A stretch of DNA of 64,000 nucleotides from Iodobacter ciconiae (GCF_003952345.1 NZ_CP034433.1:868001-932000), one strand, 5' to 3'. Shown: positions 26,203 through 36,042, counted from the stretch's first letter. Made by a program: numbers and translations. The notes: generated by a model not told the origin, from the sequence alone.

Positions 26203-26723
26203 TTTCGCGGCTCCCAGCTGATATCCAGATTGACCTGCACGGGGCGAAACGGATCACTTACACGCATATTGTGCCGTGATAAAGACACCGTTTTAACCCC
26301 CCTGGTGCTTCCCAGACGATCGACCAGGGCCAGCGCATCGGCCAGGGTTTTGGCTTCCAGATCCAGCTTGATCAGATGCTCGGTACTGGCCAGCTCAATG
26401 CGGGTATAGGCAATGGTGGGCAGCCAGGTTTGCTCCAGCGCGGCGAGCACCGGCCCGATAGCCTGCTGCTGCGCCTGTTGAGCGGCCAAGACCTTTGCGT
26501 TGGTTGGCGCTTCTTTTTGCTCCTTACTATGCGCCTCATCCAGGCGGCGGCGCTGCCAGCTGATCTCATCCTCACGGGTGTTTAGCTGCTGGCGGGCCTG
26601 ATCGCTGATATCAAGGCGGGTCATCACCCAGAGCAGGGCAATCACTGCTGCTACAACAAGGGCCAGACCCAGCCATGGCGTTGAACGGGTCGACTGATGA
26701 AAATCGAGTTGCATGGGCTTCAT
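26199..26723 (-). CDS. PilN-like inner-membrane assembly protein
   Basis: 174 residues from the ATG at 26723. The open frame continues upstream only into a dispersed repeat. One TM segment (about 18-38), a coiled coil (QARQQLNTREDEISWQRRRL) and a PilN-like periplasmic domain (IELASTEHLIKLDLEAKTLA, LVDRLGSTRGVKTVSLSRH). It pairs with the PilO-like protein by 4-bp overlap. The insertion of a 220-bp repeat upstream separates it from the PilM-like gene. Confidence 0.78.
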   Translation of the reverse strand: MKPMQLDFHQSTRSTPWLGLALVVAAVIALLWVMTRLDISDQARQQLNTREDEISWQRRRLDEAHSKEQKEAPTNAKVLAAQQAQQQAIGPVLAALEQTWLPTIAYTRIELASTEHLIKLDLEAKTLADALALVDRLGSTRGVKTVSLSRHNMRVSDPFRPVQVNLDISWEPRK

Positions 26724-26756
26724 GCGGTAAAGTCCGGTTGATCGTTGTATCGTGTT

Positions 26757-26980
26757 TTTAGTGCCTTCGGCACAGTGATTTGGGTGCGGGGGGCCCCCGT
26801 GTGGGACTTGTTTTCTTGCTTCGCCAAGAAAGTAAGCAAAGAGGGCGACCCCGCAAACGCGACATCCCCTCGCTGCGGACAATCGGCTCGGCGGCTGCGG
26901 GACTCGCTGGCAGGTTCGCTCAAACATCCTCGCCAAAACCCCGCCCCGCTTGTTCCTCGCTCGGCGCGTTTGAAGGGGAA
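26757..26980 (+). repeat. 220-bp dispersed repeat, copy 3
   Basis: Same landmarks and orientation as the copies at 13305 and 22175 (TTTAGTGCCTTCGGCAC at the left, CCGCCCCGCTTGTTCCTCGC near the right). It occupies the 355-bp gap between the PilM-like and PilN-like genes. Confidence 0.85.
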
Positions 26981-27078
26981 TTCAAGCACCGTGCAAACTA
27001 AGTGGTTGTTGTTGTAGCGTTTGAGCATAGGTGGAGAGGATTGATTCGTAATTCGGGTGCAATGTGCATCATTTGTGT

Positions 27079-27861
27079 TCATAAAGCCCAATCCCCGGCA
27101 AATAAAGGATGCACTGCGCCCAAATAGCTGACTTCGCATTCTGGCAGGCTGAGTTTGGCGAGCGGGTGGGCGCTTGAGCTGATATAGATTTGCGGTGGCA
27201 AAGACACCTGCGCCAGCATGGCTGCCTGGCGTAATAGTGCCGCCATGCCGCCATTTAGCAGTGCTTCGCTATCCTGATTCAGCGGCAGGTTAACTACACC
27301 TTGCCATGCAGCATCCCGCCAGAATCCGCAGCAGAGCTGATCTGGCTCGGTAATGACAAGCGCAAACTCTGTGGCTTTGAGCTGTTTGCGGTACTGCTGA
27401 TGCACAGCGGAAAAAAGCGGCTGCACTTTGTTTAAATGCAGCTTGTTCACACGGGCCAGCTCGATGACGACCTGATAAATCGATTCATCCATGGCGGCCA
27501 CCAGGCGGGGCTCCCCAAAGCCTGCCGGGTTGATGCACAGCCGCCAGCCTTCGGCAGAGCCGCCAAATTGCTGGGTTAAAATCAGCCGTGCGTAGGCATT
27601 CCAGTCGTCCGGCTGATACAGGCCATCTTGCCAGGGCAGCACGGCATACCGTACCCAATCGCCACTGAGCAGCATATTCAATGTGCCGATGCTGCTTTTA
27701 GGACGAGTCTCCAGCCGCTGCTGCAAAGTCAGCGCAGCAGATTGCGCATCAACCGTAGTTGACACCCACTGCTTATCTGCTTTTTGTAAGCGCGGCTGGC
27801 TGGCTAATGTCAGCTTCTTACTCGCCAGCCAAACGCTATGCTCAATCCATAAAGGGGACAC
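27079..27861 (-). CDS. Putative PilM/GspL-like cytoplasmic component
   Basis: 260 residues from a GTG at 27861, which has AGGA nine bases upstream. The open frame further up is repeat sequence. The protein is diverged. Its place between the ATPase gene and the PilN-like gene, its size and the pattern (RYAVLPWQDGLY ... VEL-type helices ... VSLPPQIYISSSA ... YLGAVHPLFAGDW) fit an actin-like PilM/GspL or MshI-type protein. No clear nucleotide motif is seen, so the assignment is an inference from context. Confidence 0.6.
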   Translation of the reverse strand: MSPLWIEHSVWLASKKLTLASQPRLQKADKQWVSTTVDAQSAALTLQQRLETRPKSSIGTLNMLLSGDWVRYAVLPWQDGLYQPDDWNAYARLILTQQFGGSAEGWRLCINPAGFGEPRLVAAMDESIYQVVIELARVNKLHLNKVQPLFSAVHQQYRKQLKATEFALVITEPDQLCCGFWRDAAWQGVVNLPLNQDSEALLNGGMAALLRQAAMLAQVSLPPQIYISSSAHPLAKLSLPECEVSYLGAVHPLFAGDWAL

Positions 27862-27914
27862 GATTGCTTTCCTGGGGTAGGCAATATATTTAAAATCTTT
27901 AAAAATGCTCAAAG

Positions 27915-28039
27915 GTCTGTAGGCACAGAGGCCGGTGAGAACACGGAGCACACAGAGAAAAACAAAGGCAAGCAAGGTGGACAAGTTTTTATGCCCACGT
28001 GCCTATTGGGTTTTTCTTGTTTTTCTCTGTGCCTACAGA
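27915..28039. repeat. Palindromic repeat with TCTGTAGGCACAGAG ends
   Basis: TCTGTAGGCACAGAG (27915-27929) is repeated as its exact reverse complement at 28025-28039. CACGGAGCACACAGAG inside relates it to the CACGGAG/CTCTGTG family. It fills the gap between the gspE-like gene and the PilM-like gene. Confidence 0.75.
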
Positions 28040-28063
28040 TTTAAGGTTCTTTCTAAGGTTTGT

Positions 28064-29716
28064 TTAATTCACAAAAGTCACACGATTGATTTCCTGCAGG
28101 GTAGTTTCTCCGCTGGCAACTACTGCCAGAGCTTGCTGGCGCATCGACAAAAATCCAAAGCGTGCGGCGAGTTGCTTCAGCTCTACGGCTGGCGCGCGGC
28201 TGGCGATGGCTTGTTTTAGCTCATCATCGAGCCGCAAAACTTCGGCAATGGCCTTACGCCCCTGATAGCCCGTATTACGGCAAGCTTTACAGCCAAGGCC
28301 TTTTTTAAAGTGCCAGCCTTTGACTCTTTCACTGTTCAAGCCCGATGTGGCGAGCAGCGCTTCATCAGGTTCATCGTCCACCACGCAGTGCAGGCACACT
28401 TTACGAATCAGCCGCTGGGCGACTACGCCGATCAGCGCATCTACAAAACTGTTCGGCTCTACGCCCATATGAATAAAGCGGTCGAGCACCGAAAACACAT
28501 TGTTGGCGTGCACGGAAGTGAGTACCAGATGGCCAGTCAGTGCGGCCTGCACTGCAATATTGGCCGTTTCGCCGTCGCGAATTTCGCCCACCAGAATCTT
28601 ATCCGGGTCGTGCCGCAGTACCGATCTCAGCCCACGGGCAAAACTCAGACCTTTTTTATCGTTCACGGGGATTTGCAATACGCCGGATAGCTGGTATTCC
28701 ACCGGGTCTTCAATGGTGATGATTTTCTCTTCGCCGGTATTGATTTCAGAAAGCGTGGCGTAAAGCGTGGTTGATTTACCTGAGCCAGTGGGGCCGGTGA
28801 CGAGCAGCAAGCCGTAAGGCTCGCGTGCCAGACTTCTGATCCGGCTCATTGTGTCTTCATCAAAGCCCAGAGTATCTAAACGCAGCTGCTTAAAAGCGTC
28901 GCTGCCATTTTGCTTATCCAGAACACGCAGTACGGCATCTTCGCCGTAAATCGACGGCATGATGGAGACGCGAAAATCTACTTCACGGCTATTAATCCGC
29001 GCCTTAAAGCGCCCGTCTTGCGGTACCCGGCGCTCTGAAATATCTAGATCAGCCAGCACCTTAATTCGCGAGATCACTTGTTCGGCCGTTTCCAGGCCAT
29101 TTGCGCCGCCGATATGCAGCAGCACGCCGTCGATACGATATTTAATGGTTAAGCCGTTTGGTGTGCTTTCCATATGCACGTCAGAAGCCTTGGCTTTGAG
29201 CGCGTCATACAGCGTCGAGTTCACCAGTTTGACGACGGGTTTTTTATCTGCGGCGAGGGTGGCCAGCGAAATCTCAATGATTCCATCCTGATTAACTTCG
29301 CTTTGCTCACTAATTCCCAGCTGATCCATTGCACGGTGAGAGGTTTCAAATTGCTCCAGGTAAGCACGCAGTGCCTGATGATGGGCAAAAGTTGTCTGAT
29401 AACTTACAGATATGCGCTGGCGCAGCCAGTTTCTTAGCGAGGCATCGAAAGGATCAGCCAATACCATGCATAGCCCATCCGGGCCTTCGAGCAGCAGGCA
29501 TTGCCTTGCCACAGCTTCGCCGTAAGGTAGCAGATCGTAGCGCGGGCTAAGTGCGCTGAGGGCCTCAAGGCTTAAAAATGGCAGGCCCAGAAAGTGGCTA
29601 AGCTGCTCTCCGTAATCGGCGTTGCTTAGAGATAGTACTTGTTGCAAACGCGGTGCAAGCGGGGCCAGATCCTGGCGTAATGTTTGAATCAGCTCCAGGC
29701 TAAGTATGTGTGTCAT
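28064..29716 (-). CDS. Type II secretion/pilus assembly ATPase GspE
   Basis: 550 residues. An N-terminal GspE_N domain (about 1-140) is followed by the secretion ATPase core with Walker A GPTGSGKSTT, Asp box (IIFDPV-type TIEDPVEYQL), Walker B region (VGEIRDGETANIAVQAALTG) and a C-terminal zinc site CLHC ... CKAC, all normal for GspE/PilB. It drives pseudopilus assembly from the cytoplasm. It overlaps the upstream gspF-like gene by 4 bp. Confidence 0.95.
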   Translation of the reverse strand: MTHILSLELIQTLRQDLAPLAPRLQQVLSLSNADYGEQLSHFLGLPFLSLEALSALSPRYDLLPYGEAVARQCLLLEGPDGLCMVLADPFDASLRNWLRQRISVSYQTTFAHHQALRAYLEQFETSHRAMDQLGISEQSEVNQDGIIEISLATLAADKKPVVKLVNSTLYDALKAKASDVHMESTPNGLTIKYRIDGVLLHIGGANGLETAEQVISRIKVLADLDISERRVPQDGRFKARINSREVDFRVSIMPSIYGEDAVLRVLDKQNGSDAFKQLRLDTLGFDEDTMSRIRSLAREPYGLLLVTGPTGSGKSTTLYATLSEINTGEEKIITIEDPVEYQLSGVLQIPVNDKKGLSFARGLRSVLRHDPDKILVGEIRDGETANIAVQAALTGHLVLTSVHANNVFSVLDRFIHMGVEPNSFVDALIGVVAQRLIRKVCLHCVVDDEPDEALLATSGLNSERVKGWHFKKGLGCKACRNTGYQGRKAIAEVLRLDDELKQAIASRAPAVELKQLAARFGFLSMRQQALAVVASGETTLQEINRVTFVN

Positions 29717-30885
29717 TGCATATTTCCAGCCAGCTCGAAAATCGGCATATACAGCAGAAAAACAATGCCGCCGATCAGTACACCAATAATCAACATTAAG
29801 ATTGGCTCAAAAAGGCGGGTAAACATATCGATGGCGCGCTCCAGCTCTTCATCGCAAAACTGCGCCGAGCGCTCGCACATGGTGGCCAGCTCACCGCTTT
29901 GTTCCCCAACGCGCAGTAAGCGCTCTGATACGGGGGTGGTCAGCTGGTAGCGGGGGAGGGCTTGGGAAAGAGCCTGGCCTGATTTCACATCGACTAGGGC
30001 CTGTTGTAAGCCAATCTGCATTTTGAGCGGCAATAACTGCGCTGCCAGCTCCATTGCATGGACCACGGAAATCCCGCCAGCCAGTAATAGGCCCACGGTG
30101 CGGTAAAAACGGGTTAGCGAGAATAAACGCCGGTATTGCTCTAAACGCGGCAAGCGCCAGAAGGCCTCGCGCAAAGCATTTTTTGCCGCAGCGGTATGCA
30201 GCAAAAATACTGTCAGCGCTACGCTAAGTACCATGCCGCCAAATATCATCAAACCGTGCTTATGTACCAGATCGCCCCACCACAGCATGACTTGCGCGGC
30301 AAAAGGCAGGTTTTTCATGGATGCATAGATCTGGCTGAACTTTGGAATCACATAAAACAGCAAAAACAACATAATGCTGCCGCCAATGCCAATTACCACC
30401 AGCGGGTAAATAACCGCCGAGATCACCTTCTTTTTAACCGCTGCCAGCCTTGATTCGTAATGGTGATAGCGCCCCAGCGCATCGGCAAGGTGGCCGGTTT
30501 TTTCGGCCGAACTAACGGTGGCAATATATAAAGGCGGGAAATGCATGCTCATTTGTGCCAGTACTTTAGATAGCGGTAAGCCTTGATAAAGGCCTTCAAT
30601 CATGCGGCTTAATACTTCGCCATGGCTATCTTGCACGCTTTTTTCTTTGAGTGTTTCCACTGCTTCAACCAGCGTCAGCCCCGCTTGCAGAAGTGCGATA
30701 AGCTCCTGGGTAAAGAGAGAAAGCCCAAATTCTTTGGAAGAAAATTTAAATGTGCTGTGCGCCCTGGCAGACAAAAATTGTTGTCCTTGTGCCGTCAGCT
30801 TAGCCTTCAGCTCGCTTTCATTAGCGGCATCGATATTCAGCTGCAGCAGCTTACCTGCCTGCAAGGCTTTAACGGTGTAGCGCAT
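29713..30885 (-). CDS. Type II secretion/pilus assembly platform protein GspF
   Basis: 390 residues with two repeated T2SSF domains and three TM helices: FTQELIALLQAGLTLVEAVE and the second copy FYRTVGLLLAGGISVVHAME, then the C-terminal TM (EPILMLIIGVLIGGIVFLLY). This is the inner-membrane platform on which the ATPase acts. It is the second gene of the operon. Confidence 0.95.
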   Translation of the reverse strand: MRYTVKALQAGKLLQLNIDAANESELKAKLTAQGQQFLSARAHSTFKFSSKEFGLSLFTQELIALLQAGLTLVEAVETLKEKSVQDSHGEVLSRMIEGLYQGLPLSKVLAQMSMHFPPLYIATVSSAEKTGHLADALGRYHHYESRLAAVKKKVISAVIYPLVVIGIGGSIMLFLLFYVIPKFSQIYASMKNLPFAAQVMLWWGDLVHKHGLMIFGGMVLSVALTVFLLHTAAAKNALREAFWRLPRLEQYRRLFSLTRFYRTVGLLLAGGISVVHAMELAAQLLPLKMQIGLQQALVDVKSGQALSQALPRYQLTTPVSERLLRVGEQSGELATMCERSAQFCDEELERAIDMFTRLFEPILMLIIGVLIGGIVFLLYMPIFELAGNMQ

Positions 30886-30980
30886 GGGGGCTTCTAGATG
30901 AGTTTAGGATGCATGAAATTTATTGTTTGTAAGAGAATCATAAGTAAACGTGCGCTGACGGATTGCAGTTGCCTTACAAT

Positions 30981-31397
30981 TTAATAGCTGACATCACTAT
31001 CTTCCCCCGTACCACCGGCTTTGCCGTCTGCACCTAAAGTCAGCAGGTCATAGTCGCGGCCGTTCTCCCCCGGTTTGCTGTAAACGTAAGGTCTATCCCA
31101 GGGATCGGCCGGGACATCTTTCATTAAATAAGGGCCTTGCCACTTTGGCTCGTCACCAGGCTTTTTGGTCAGCACATCAATGCCCTGCTCGGTGCTTGGA
31201 TAATGGCCGGTATCAAGGCGGTAATGATCAAGGGCATCAGCGATTGATTTCAGCTGGCTTGCAGCAGTCTTTGTTTTTGCTTTGCCTACTTCACCAAATA
31301 ACTTTGGTCCAACGTAACCAGCAAGTAGGGCAATAATCAGTAAAACAACTAATAGCTCCAGAAGGGTGAAGCCTCTGGAGAGGCGGTGATTCTTCAT
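30981..31397 (-). CDS. gspG: Major pseudopilin GspG
   Basis: 138 residues. Prepilin site SRGFTLLELLVVLLIIALLA with Glu at +5. The body LDHYRLDTGHYPSTEQGIDV, GPYLMKDVPADPWDRPYVY and LGADGKAGGTGEDSD is a near-textbook GspG, including the calcium-binding C-terminal loop. The ATG at 31397 is used because the leader begins there. It heads the operon, and the promoter must lie in the gap upstream (31398-31790). Confidence 0.94.
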   Translation of the reverse strand: MKNHRLSRGFTLLELLVVLLIIALLAGYVGPKLFGEVGKAKTKTAASQLKSIADALDHYRLDTGHYPSTEQGIDVLTKKPGDEPKWQGPYLMKDVPADPWDRPYVYSKPGENGRDYDLLTLGADGKAGGTGEDSDVSY

Positions 31398-31790
31398 ATT
31401 ATTTGTCTCTTCCCGTGAAGGCTGGCAGGTGCCGCCTTTCATCTTCTATCTTCGCATCGTAATACGACGCTTCTTGCGGGATCAAGACTTTTTCTTCGCT
31501 TTTGCCTAGATGGAAAGATACCGTAGAGAAGGAAGAGGTTTATTGGAAGATAATACACTTCTGGAGTAAGGCTTGTAAGGTGAAACAAGGGCCATCTGGC
31601 TGACTTTGAATGCAGAGACTGAAGTGATTAAAAATAGATCTGTAAGGTAGTAAGAAGAGTATTCTGATTCTGGCCTGTTTTTATAAAATGCTCAATCATA
31701 GCTTGATGAATTAATTGATTTTGGTTTACAGGATGGATGATTGTTTTAATTGTGATTTTCTTTGAGTTTGCAGCAAGATAGGAATTGATA
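31398..31790. other. Divergent intergenic region
   Basis: 393 bp between gspG (-) and the MATE-type transporter (+). It should hold both promoters. No repeat, operator or RNA element was recognised. AT content rises sharply toward the transporter. Confidence 0.5.
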
Positions 31791-33113
31791 ATGAAGTACA
31801 AATTAAGCAGATCATTGTTAAATATTGATTATAAGTTTTTTAGTACGCTGCTTATAATAGGGGTTATGCCGACTATATATACGGCAGTAAGAATATTTTT
31901 TTTGGGGGATATGCCGAGTGATTCTGGTTTGACGATTGCCAGTCAGCTGATCTTTGTAAATTTAATTTATGAAATTTTACAGGAAGCGATTTTTTTACCA
32001 ATATTTTATTTAATTGGCAAATCATTGATTGATCAAAAAGAATTTGTAAATAAAATAAATACAGGGCTGGTTTTAGTAGCACTGCTATATGGGTGTATAT
32101 CGCTGTTGCTGATTGTTTTTGTAGAACCAGCTCTTTTGTTTATGAGTCAAAAAAATAATTTAATTTCCGCTACTGTGGAATATATTCGTATTGAAGCAGT
32201 TGCTGCAGTTTTTTCTATGCTGGTTCAATTTATGGTTTCAATATTAATAATTAAAAAAAATAACAAACATCTGTATATTGTGTCATTGATTCAAATGATG
32301 CTTATTGTGTTTTTTGACACATGCTTAGTGTCGAAGCTTCCGTTTTCTATGGATATTGGTGTAAATGGTATTGCTGTTGGAAATTTAGTTGTGAATTTAT
32401 TACTTATTGCTATTTTGCTATATATTTTAAAGAAAGAAGATATTAATATCGGCCGAGTAAATAATCTTTCATTTGCATGGTTGAAAGAATGGGTGAAAGT
32501 AGGCGGCTATTCTGGGTTGGAAAGTTTGCTTAGAAATATTGTGTTTATATTAATGGTTGTTCGTATGATAAATATGGTGGGTGAGCAGGGAACATTTTGG
32601 CTTGCTAATCAGTTTATTTGGGGCTGGTTATTGTTGCCGGTTATTCAACTTGGGCAATTAATTAAAAGAGATTGTGGTGAACGGAGTGAGCAGGCTATAA
32701 AAGAAAATGTAGTAGGTTATTTTATAATGACGGCTATAATTATTTCTTTATGGCTGGCTACTATTCCATTGTGGGGGATGTTTATAAAAAATGTTATGAA
32801 TGTTTCAGATTACAGACCTGTTTATGATTTGGTTATTGTTTTGCTTTTATGGTATATATTATTCGCATTTAATAATGTAATCGATAGTATTTTTTATGGT
32901 ATTGGTAAAACAAATTATATGTTTTTTCAGTCTGTTGCTGTAAATGTGTTGCTGTATGGTGGTTTTTTTATATTATTTAATTTTGGTGTGTATAAACCAA
33001 ATTTGATCAGCATTTCTTTAATGTTTGCAAGTGGAGTCGCTCTGGATAGCATTATTACTATTTTAACATTCCTATGGTTTATAAAAAATAGAAAAATTAA
33101 AATTTTAATATAA
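31791..33113 (+). CDS. MATE-like multidrug/polysaccharide-type membrane transporter
   Basis: 440 residues with about 12 TM helices in two similar halves. The general pattern is MATE (Na+/H+-coupled exporters). No substrate can be named. The ATG at 31791 has AGGA seven bases upstream. The gene is clearly richer in A+T than its neighbours and codon use is skewed to A/T endings, which suggests recent transfer. It stands alone. Confidence 0.75.
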   Translation: MKYKLSRSLLNIDYKFFSTLLIIGVMPTIYTAVRIFFLGDMPSDSGLTIASQLIFVNLIYEILQEAIFLPIFYLIGKSLIDQKEFVNKINTGLVLVALLYGCISLLLIVFVEPALLFMSQKNNLISATVEYIRIEAVAAVFSMLVQFMVSILIIKKNNKHLYIVSLIQMMLIVFFDTCLVSKLPFSMDIGVNGIAVGNLVVNLLLIAILLYILKKEDINIGRVNNLSFAWLKEWVKVGGYSGLESLLRNIVFILMVVRMINMVGEQGTFWLANQFIWGWLLLPVIQLGQLIKRDCGERSEQAIKENVVGYFIMTAIIISLWLATIPLWGMFIKNVMNVSDYRPVYDLVIVLLLWYILFAFNNVIDSIFYGIGKTNYMFFQSVAVNVLLYGGFFILFNFGVYKPNLISISLMFASGVALDSIITILTFLWFIKNRKIKILI

Positions 33114-33443
33114 AATTTGTAGAATTTATGGTTGTTTTAAAGTCAATATAACGTATTTTATGGGGTAAATCTGGATAGAAAGACTCTTTTCAAAATGTAT
33201 ACTGCTGATTATCGCAGGGCTGAGGAGGCTCTGTCATTTTGGCCGGGCTTGCTCAAATGCAGCCTCTTGCGCTCAAGGCTTGTGCTAATTAAGAAATAAA
33301 GGGTATTTAGTTACTTTATTTAGCACGCATGCGGAACGATTTTTTGTAAAAATAATCCATTAAAAACATAATTTAACCAAAGCTTGCAAGCGATACGAGC
33401 ATCTATTTCTGTGCAGCGGCAGGCGTTACCCGAGATACATAAA
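33114..33443. other. Intergenic stretch before sdaA
   Basis: 330 bp with no gene. I see no strong hairpin terminator for the transporter and no recognisable operator for sdaA. Confidence 0.4.
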
Positions 33444-34843
33444 ATGGCAATCAGCGTTTTTGATTTATTCAAGATCGGCCTTGGCCCATCCAGCTCGCAC
33501 ACTGTTGGCCCGATGCGGGCAGCGCGCACCTTTGTCAGGCGTTTGGAGAAAGATGGTGTTCTTGAAAAAGTGGTCAAAGTAAAAAGCGAGCTGTTTGGCT
33601 CTCTGGGCTCAACGGGGAAAGGCCACGGTTCGGATATCGCGGTTTTACTGGGTTTGCAGGGTGAATCACCGCGGCTGGTGGATACGGATAAGGTTGATGA
33701 GATGGTGGCTGCTATCCGTGAAGGCCGTAAGCTTAGCCTTTTAGGCATACACGATATTGCATTTATTGAGGCCGAACATCTGATCTTGCATAAGCGTAAA
33801 AGCCTGCCTTATCACCCCAATGGCATGACTTTTGAAGCCTTTGATGCAGAGGGGCAGAGCATTTCTAAACGCGCTTATTATTCTGTGGGTGGTGGTTTTG
33901 TGGTGGATGAGGCTGCCGTGGATGCAGGCTTTAATCCGCCTGGTGTTACCGAGCTGAAGCATCCTTTCAAAAGTGGTGCCGAGCTATTGGCGCTGTGCGA
34001 GCGCCACGGTAAAACCATCAGCCAGATCATGTTGGAAAACGAGCTGGCCTGGCGTAGCGAAGATGAAATCCGCGCTGGTCTGCTTGAGATCTGGTCGGTG
34101 ATGCAAGCCTGTGTAAAGCGTGGCTGCGAGCGTGAAGGGATTTTATCCGGCGGCTTAAAAGTAAAACGCCGTGCTGCTGATATGTATCAAAAACTACTGG
34201 CCTCTCCTGAAGCTGCGCTGCGTGATCCGCTTACCGTGCTTGATTGGGTGAATTTATACGCGCTAGCGGTTAATGAAGAAAACGCCGGTGGTGGCCGGGT
34301 TGTAACGGCACCAACTAACGGTGCCGCAGGCATTATCCCTGCTGTGATGCATTATTACGCACGCTTTACACCGAATCCAACGGATGATGGCATTGTGCGT
34401 TTTTTTCTGACTGCAGGCGCAATTGGTATTCTGTTTAAGTTAAATGCTTCTATTTCCGGAGCAGAAGTTGGCTGTCAGGGTGAAGTAGGCTCAGCTTGCT
34501 CGATGGCTGCAGGGGCCTTGGCAGAAGCCCTGGGTGGCATGCCCGAGCAAGTTGAAAATGCTGCAGAAATTGGCATGGAGCATAATCTGGGCCTGACTTG
34601 CGATCCGGTGGGGGGCTTGTGCAAGTGCCATGTATTGAGCGCAATGCTATGGCATCAATCAAAGCTATCAATGCTGCCCGCATGGCGCTACGTGGGGATG
34701 GTCAGCATTTTGTATCGCTGGACCGAGTCATCAAAACCATGCGTGATACCGGCCGTGATATGAATACCAAATACAAAGAAACTGCCAGAGGCGGGTTGGC
34801 AATTAATATGATTGAAGTGCCGGTAAATATTGTGGAGTGCTGA
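33444..34843 (+). pseudogene. sdaA: L-serine dehydratase, frameshifted at a run of six G
   Basis: Single-chain Fe-S L-serine deaminase (serine to pyruvate and ammonia). The first frame reads normally from [20 protein letters not shown] through [15 protein letters not shown] to LTCDPVGG, then shifts. The rest of the protein ([20 protein letters not shown] to the C-terminus at 34843) continues in another frame. Adding one G to the G6 run at 34610-34615 restores a full protein of about 466 residues, normal for the family. The three Fe-S cysteines straddle the shift, so the protein as read would be inactive. This may be a sequencing indel, a recent mutation or homopolymer phase variation. Confidence 0.88.
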
Positions 34844-34861
34844 TTTTACAGAGGGTCAGTT

Positions 34862-34891
34862 AAAAAACGGCGGGGTGACTCGCCGTTTTTT
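34862..34891. terminator. Terminator after sdaA
   Basis: Eleven-bp stem AAAAAACGGCG/CGCCGTTTTTT with an 8-nt loop and T-run, 19 bp after the sdaA stop. Symmetric, so it may also serve the convergent regulator gene at 35065. Confidence 0.9.
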
Positions 34892-35064
34892 GTGCCTGTT
34901 TTTAAGGCTTTTAGTCAGGCACCAGGGCAGGCCACCTTAATGTGTTCAGGTGAGCTGACGATGCATAAAAGCTGTGCTCAATCATCTGCTGGGGCTTGGT
35001 TTGGATTGAAGTTTTAGTAAGCATTTTTCAGTGTTTTGTAATATCAAACCGTAACATTTTGCGC

Positions 35065-36042
35065 TTAGTTCTGTGTGGTACTGAAGCGTTTGCGGTAGTC
35101 TCCGGGGCTTAGTCCCAGCCGGCGTATAAATGCCCGGCGTAAGCTGTCAACGCTGTCATAGCCCGTGCGATCAGCGAGGCGCTTGAGTGCCAGGGTTGTG
35201 GTTTCCAGCAGATTTCGTAATTTTTCAATACGGGCATTTTCGATATATTCGCCGGGCGTCAGGCCTGTTTCGCTACGAAACACCCGCGAGAAATTGCGCT
35301 CGCTCATCCCGCAAAAGGCGGCCAGTACCGAAATTGACAGCTCTTGATCCAGATGGGCAAGTACATATTCCTGGGCACGGCTAATACTTGTACGCTCGCT
35401 GCTTTGTGCGGCCAGATAACTACTAAACTGGGACTGTCCGCCGGGGCGTTTCAGAAACATCACGAGCTCTTTTGCCACCTGAAGGGCTAGTTCACGCCCG
35501 AAGTCTTCTTCTACCATCGCCAGAGCCAGATCCATTCCTGCCGTGACGCCTGCTGACGTGTAAATATTACCGTCTTTGATATAGATGCTATCGGCTTCCA
35601 CCTGGATCTTCGGGAAATGCTCTGCTAATAATCGCGCCGAGTTCCAGTGGGTTGTGGCCCGCTTTCCATCTAATAAGCCTGCAGCGGCCAGCACAAACGC
35701 ACCGCTGCACACCGAGCCGATGCGCCGCGCAGTCAGGGCCTGCCGCCATAGCCAGGCATCGATTTCTGCCGTGTTGTTTCTGATCTGATTGAGATTCGGG
35801 CTGCCTGCGATAAGTAAAGTATCGGGGGGGTCTTGGTAATCTGCCAATGTCGAGTGGGCCAGCAGGCGCAGGCCACTGGTGGCCTGAACCACGCCGGGCT
35901 CTGTGCTGATCAGTTGAATACGGTAGGCTCCCGGATCACCCAGCTGCCGGGCGGCTTCACAAAAAACATCACTTGGCCCGGCTACGTCTAATAGCTGGAC
36001 ACTTGGAAAAATGAGCATTGCTACGACTCGTTTGGCTGGCAT
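35065..36042 (-). CDS. GlxA-type AraC-family transcriptional regulator
   Basis: 325 residues: an N-terminal DJ-1/PfpI-like (class I amidotransferase fold) domain with CSGAFVLAAAGLL nucleophile-elbow Cys (IGSVCSGAF), and a C-terminal pair of AraC HTHs (ISVLAAFCGMSERNFSRVFR, LKRLADRTGYDSVDSLRRAF, LGLSPGDYRKRF). Divergent from the transporter gene at 36143 with about 100 bp between, so it probably controls that gene. The ligand is unknown. Confidence 0.92.
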   Translation of the reverse strand: MPAKRVVAMLIFPSVQLLDVAGPSDVFCEAARQLGDPGAYRIQLISTEPGVVQATSGLRLLAHSTLADYQDPPDTLLIAGSPNLNQIRNNTAEIDAWLWRQALTARRIGSVCSGAFVLAAAGLLDGKRATTHWNSARLLAEHFPKIQVEADSIYIKDGNIYTSAGVTAGMDLALAMVEEDFGRELALQVAKELVMFLKRPGGQSQFSSYLAAQSSERTSISRAQEYVLAHLDQELSISVLAAFCGMSERNFSRVFRSETGLTPGEYIENARIEKLRNLLETTTLALKRLADRTGYDSVDSLRRAFIRRLGLSPGDYRKRFSTTQN

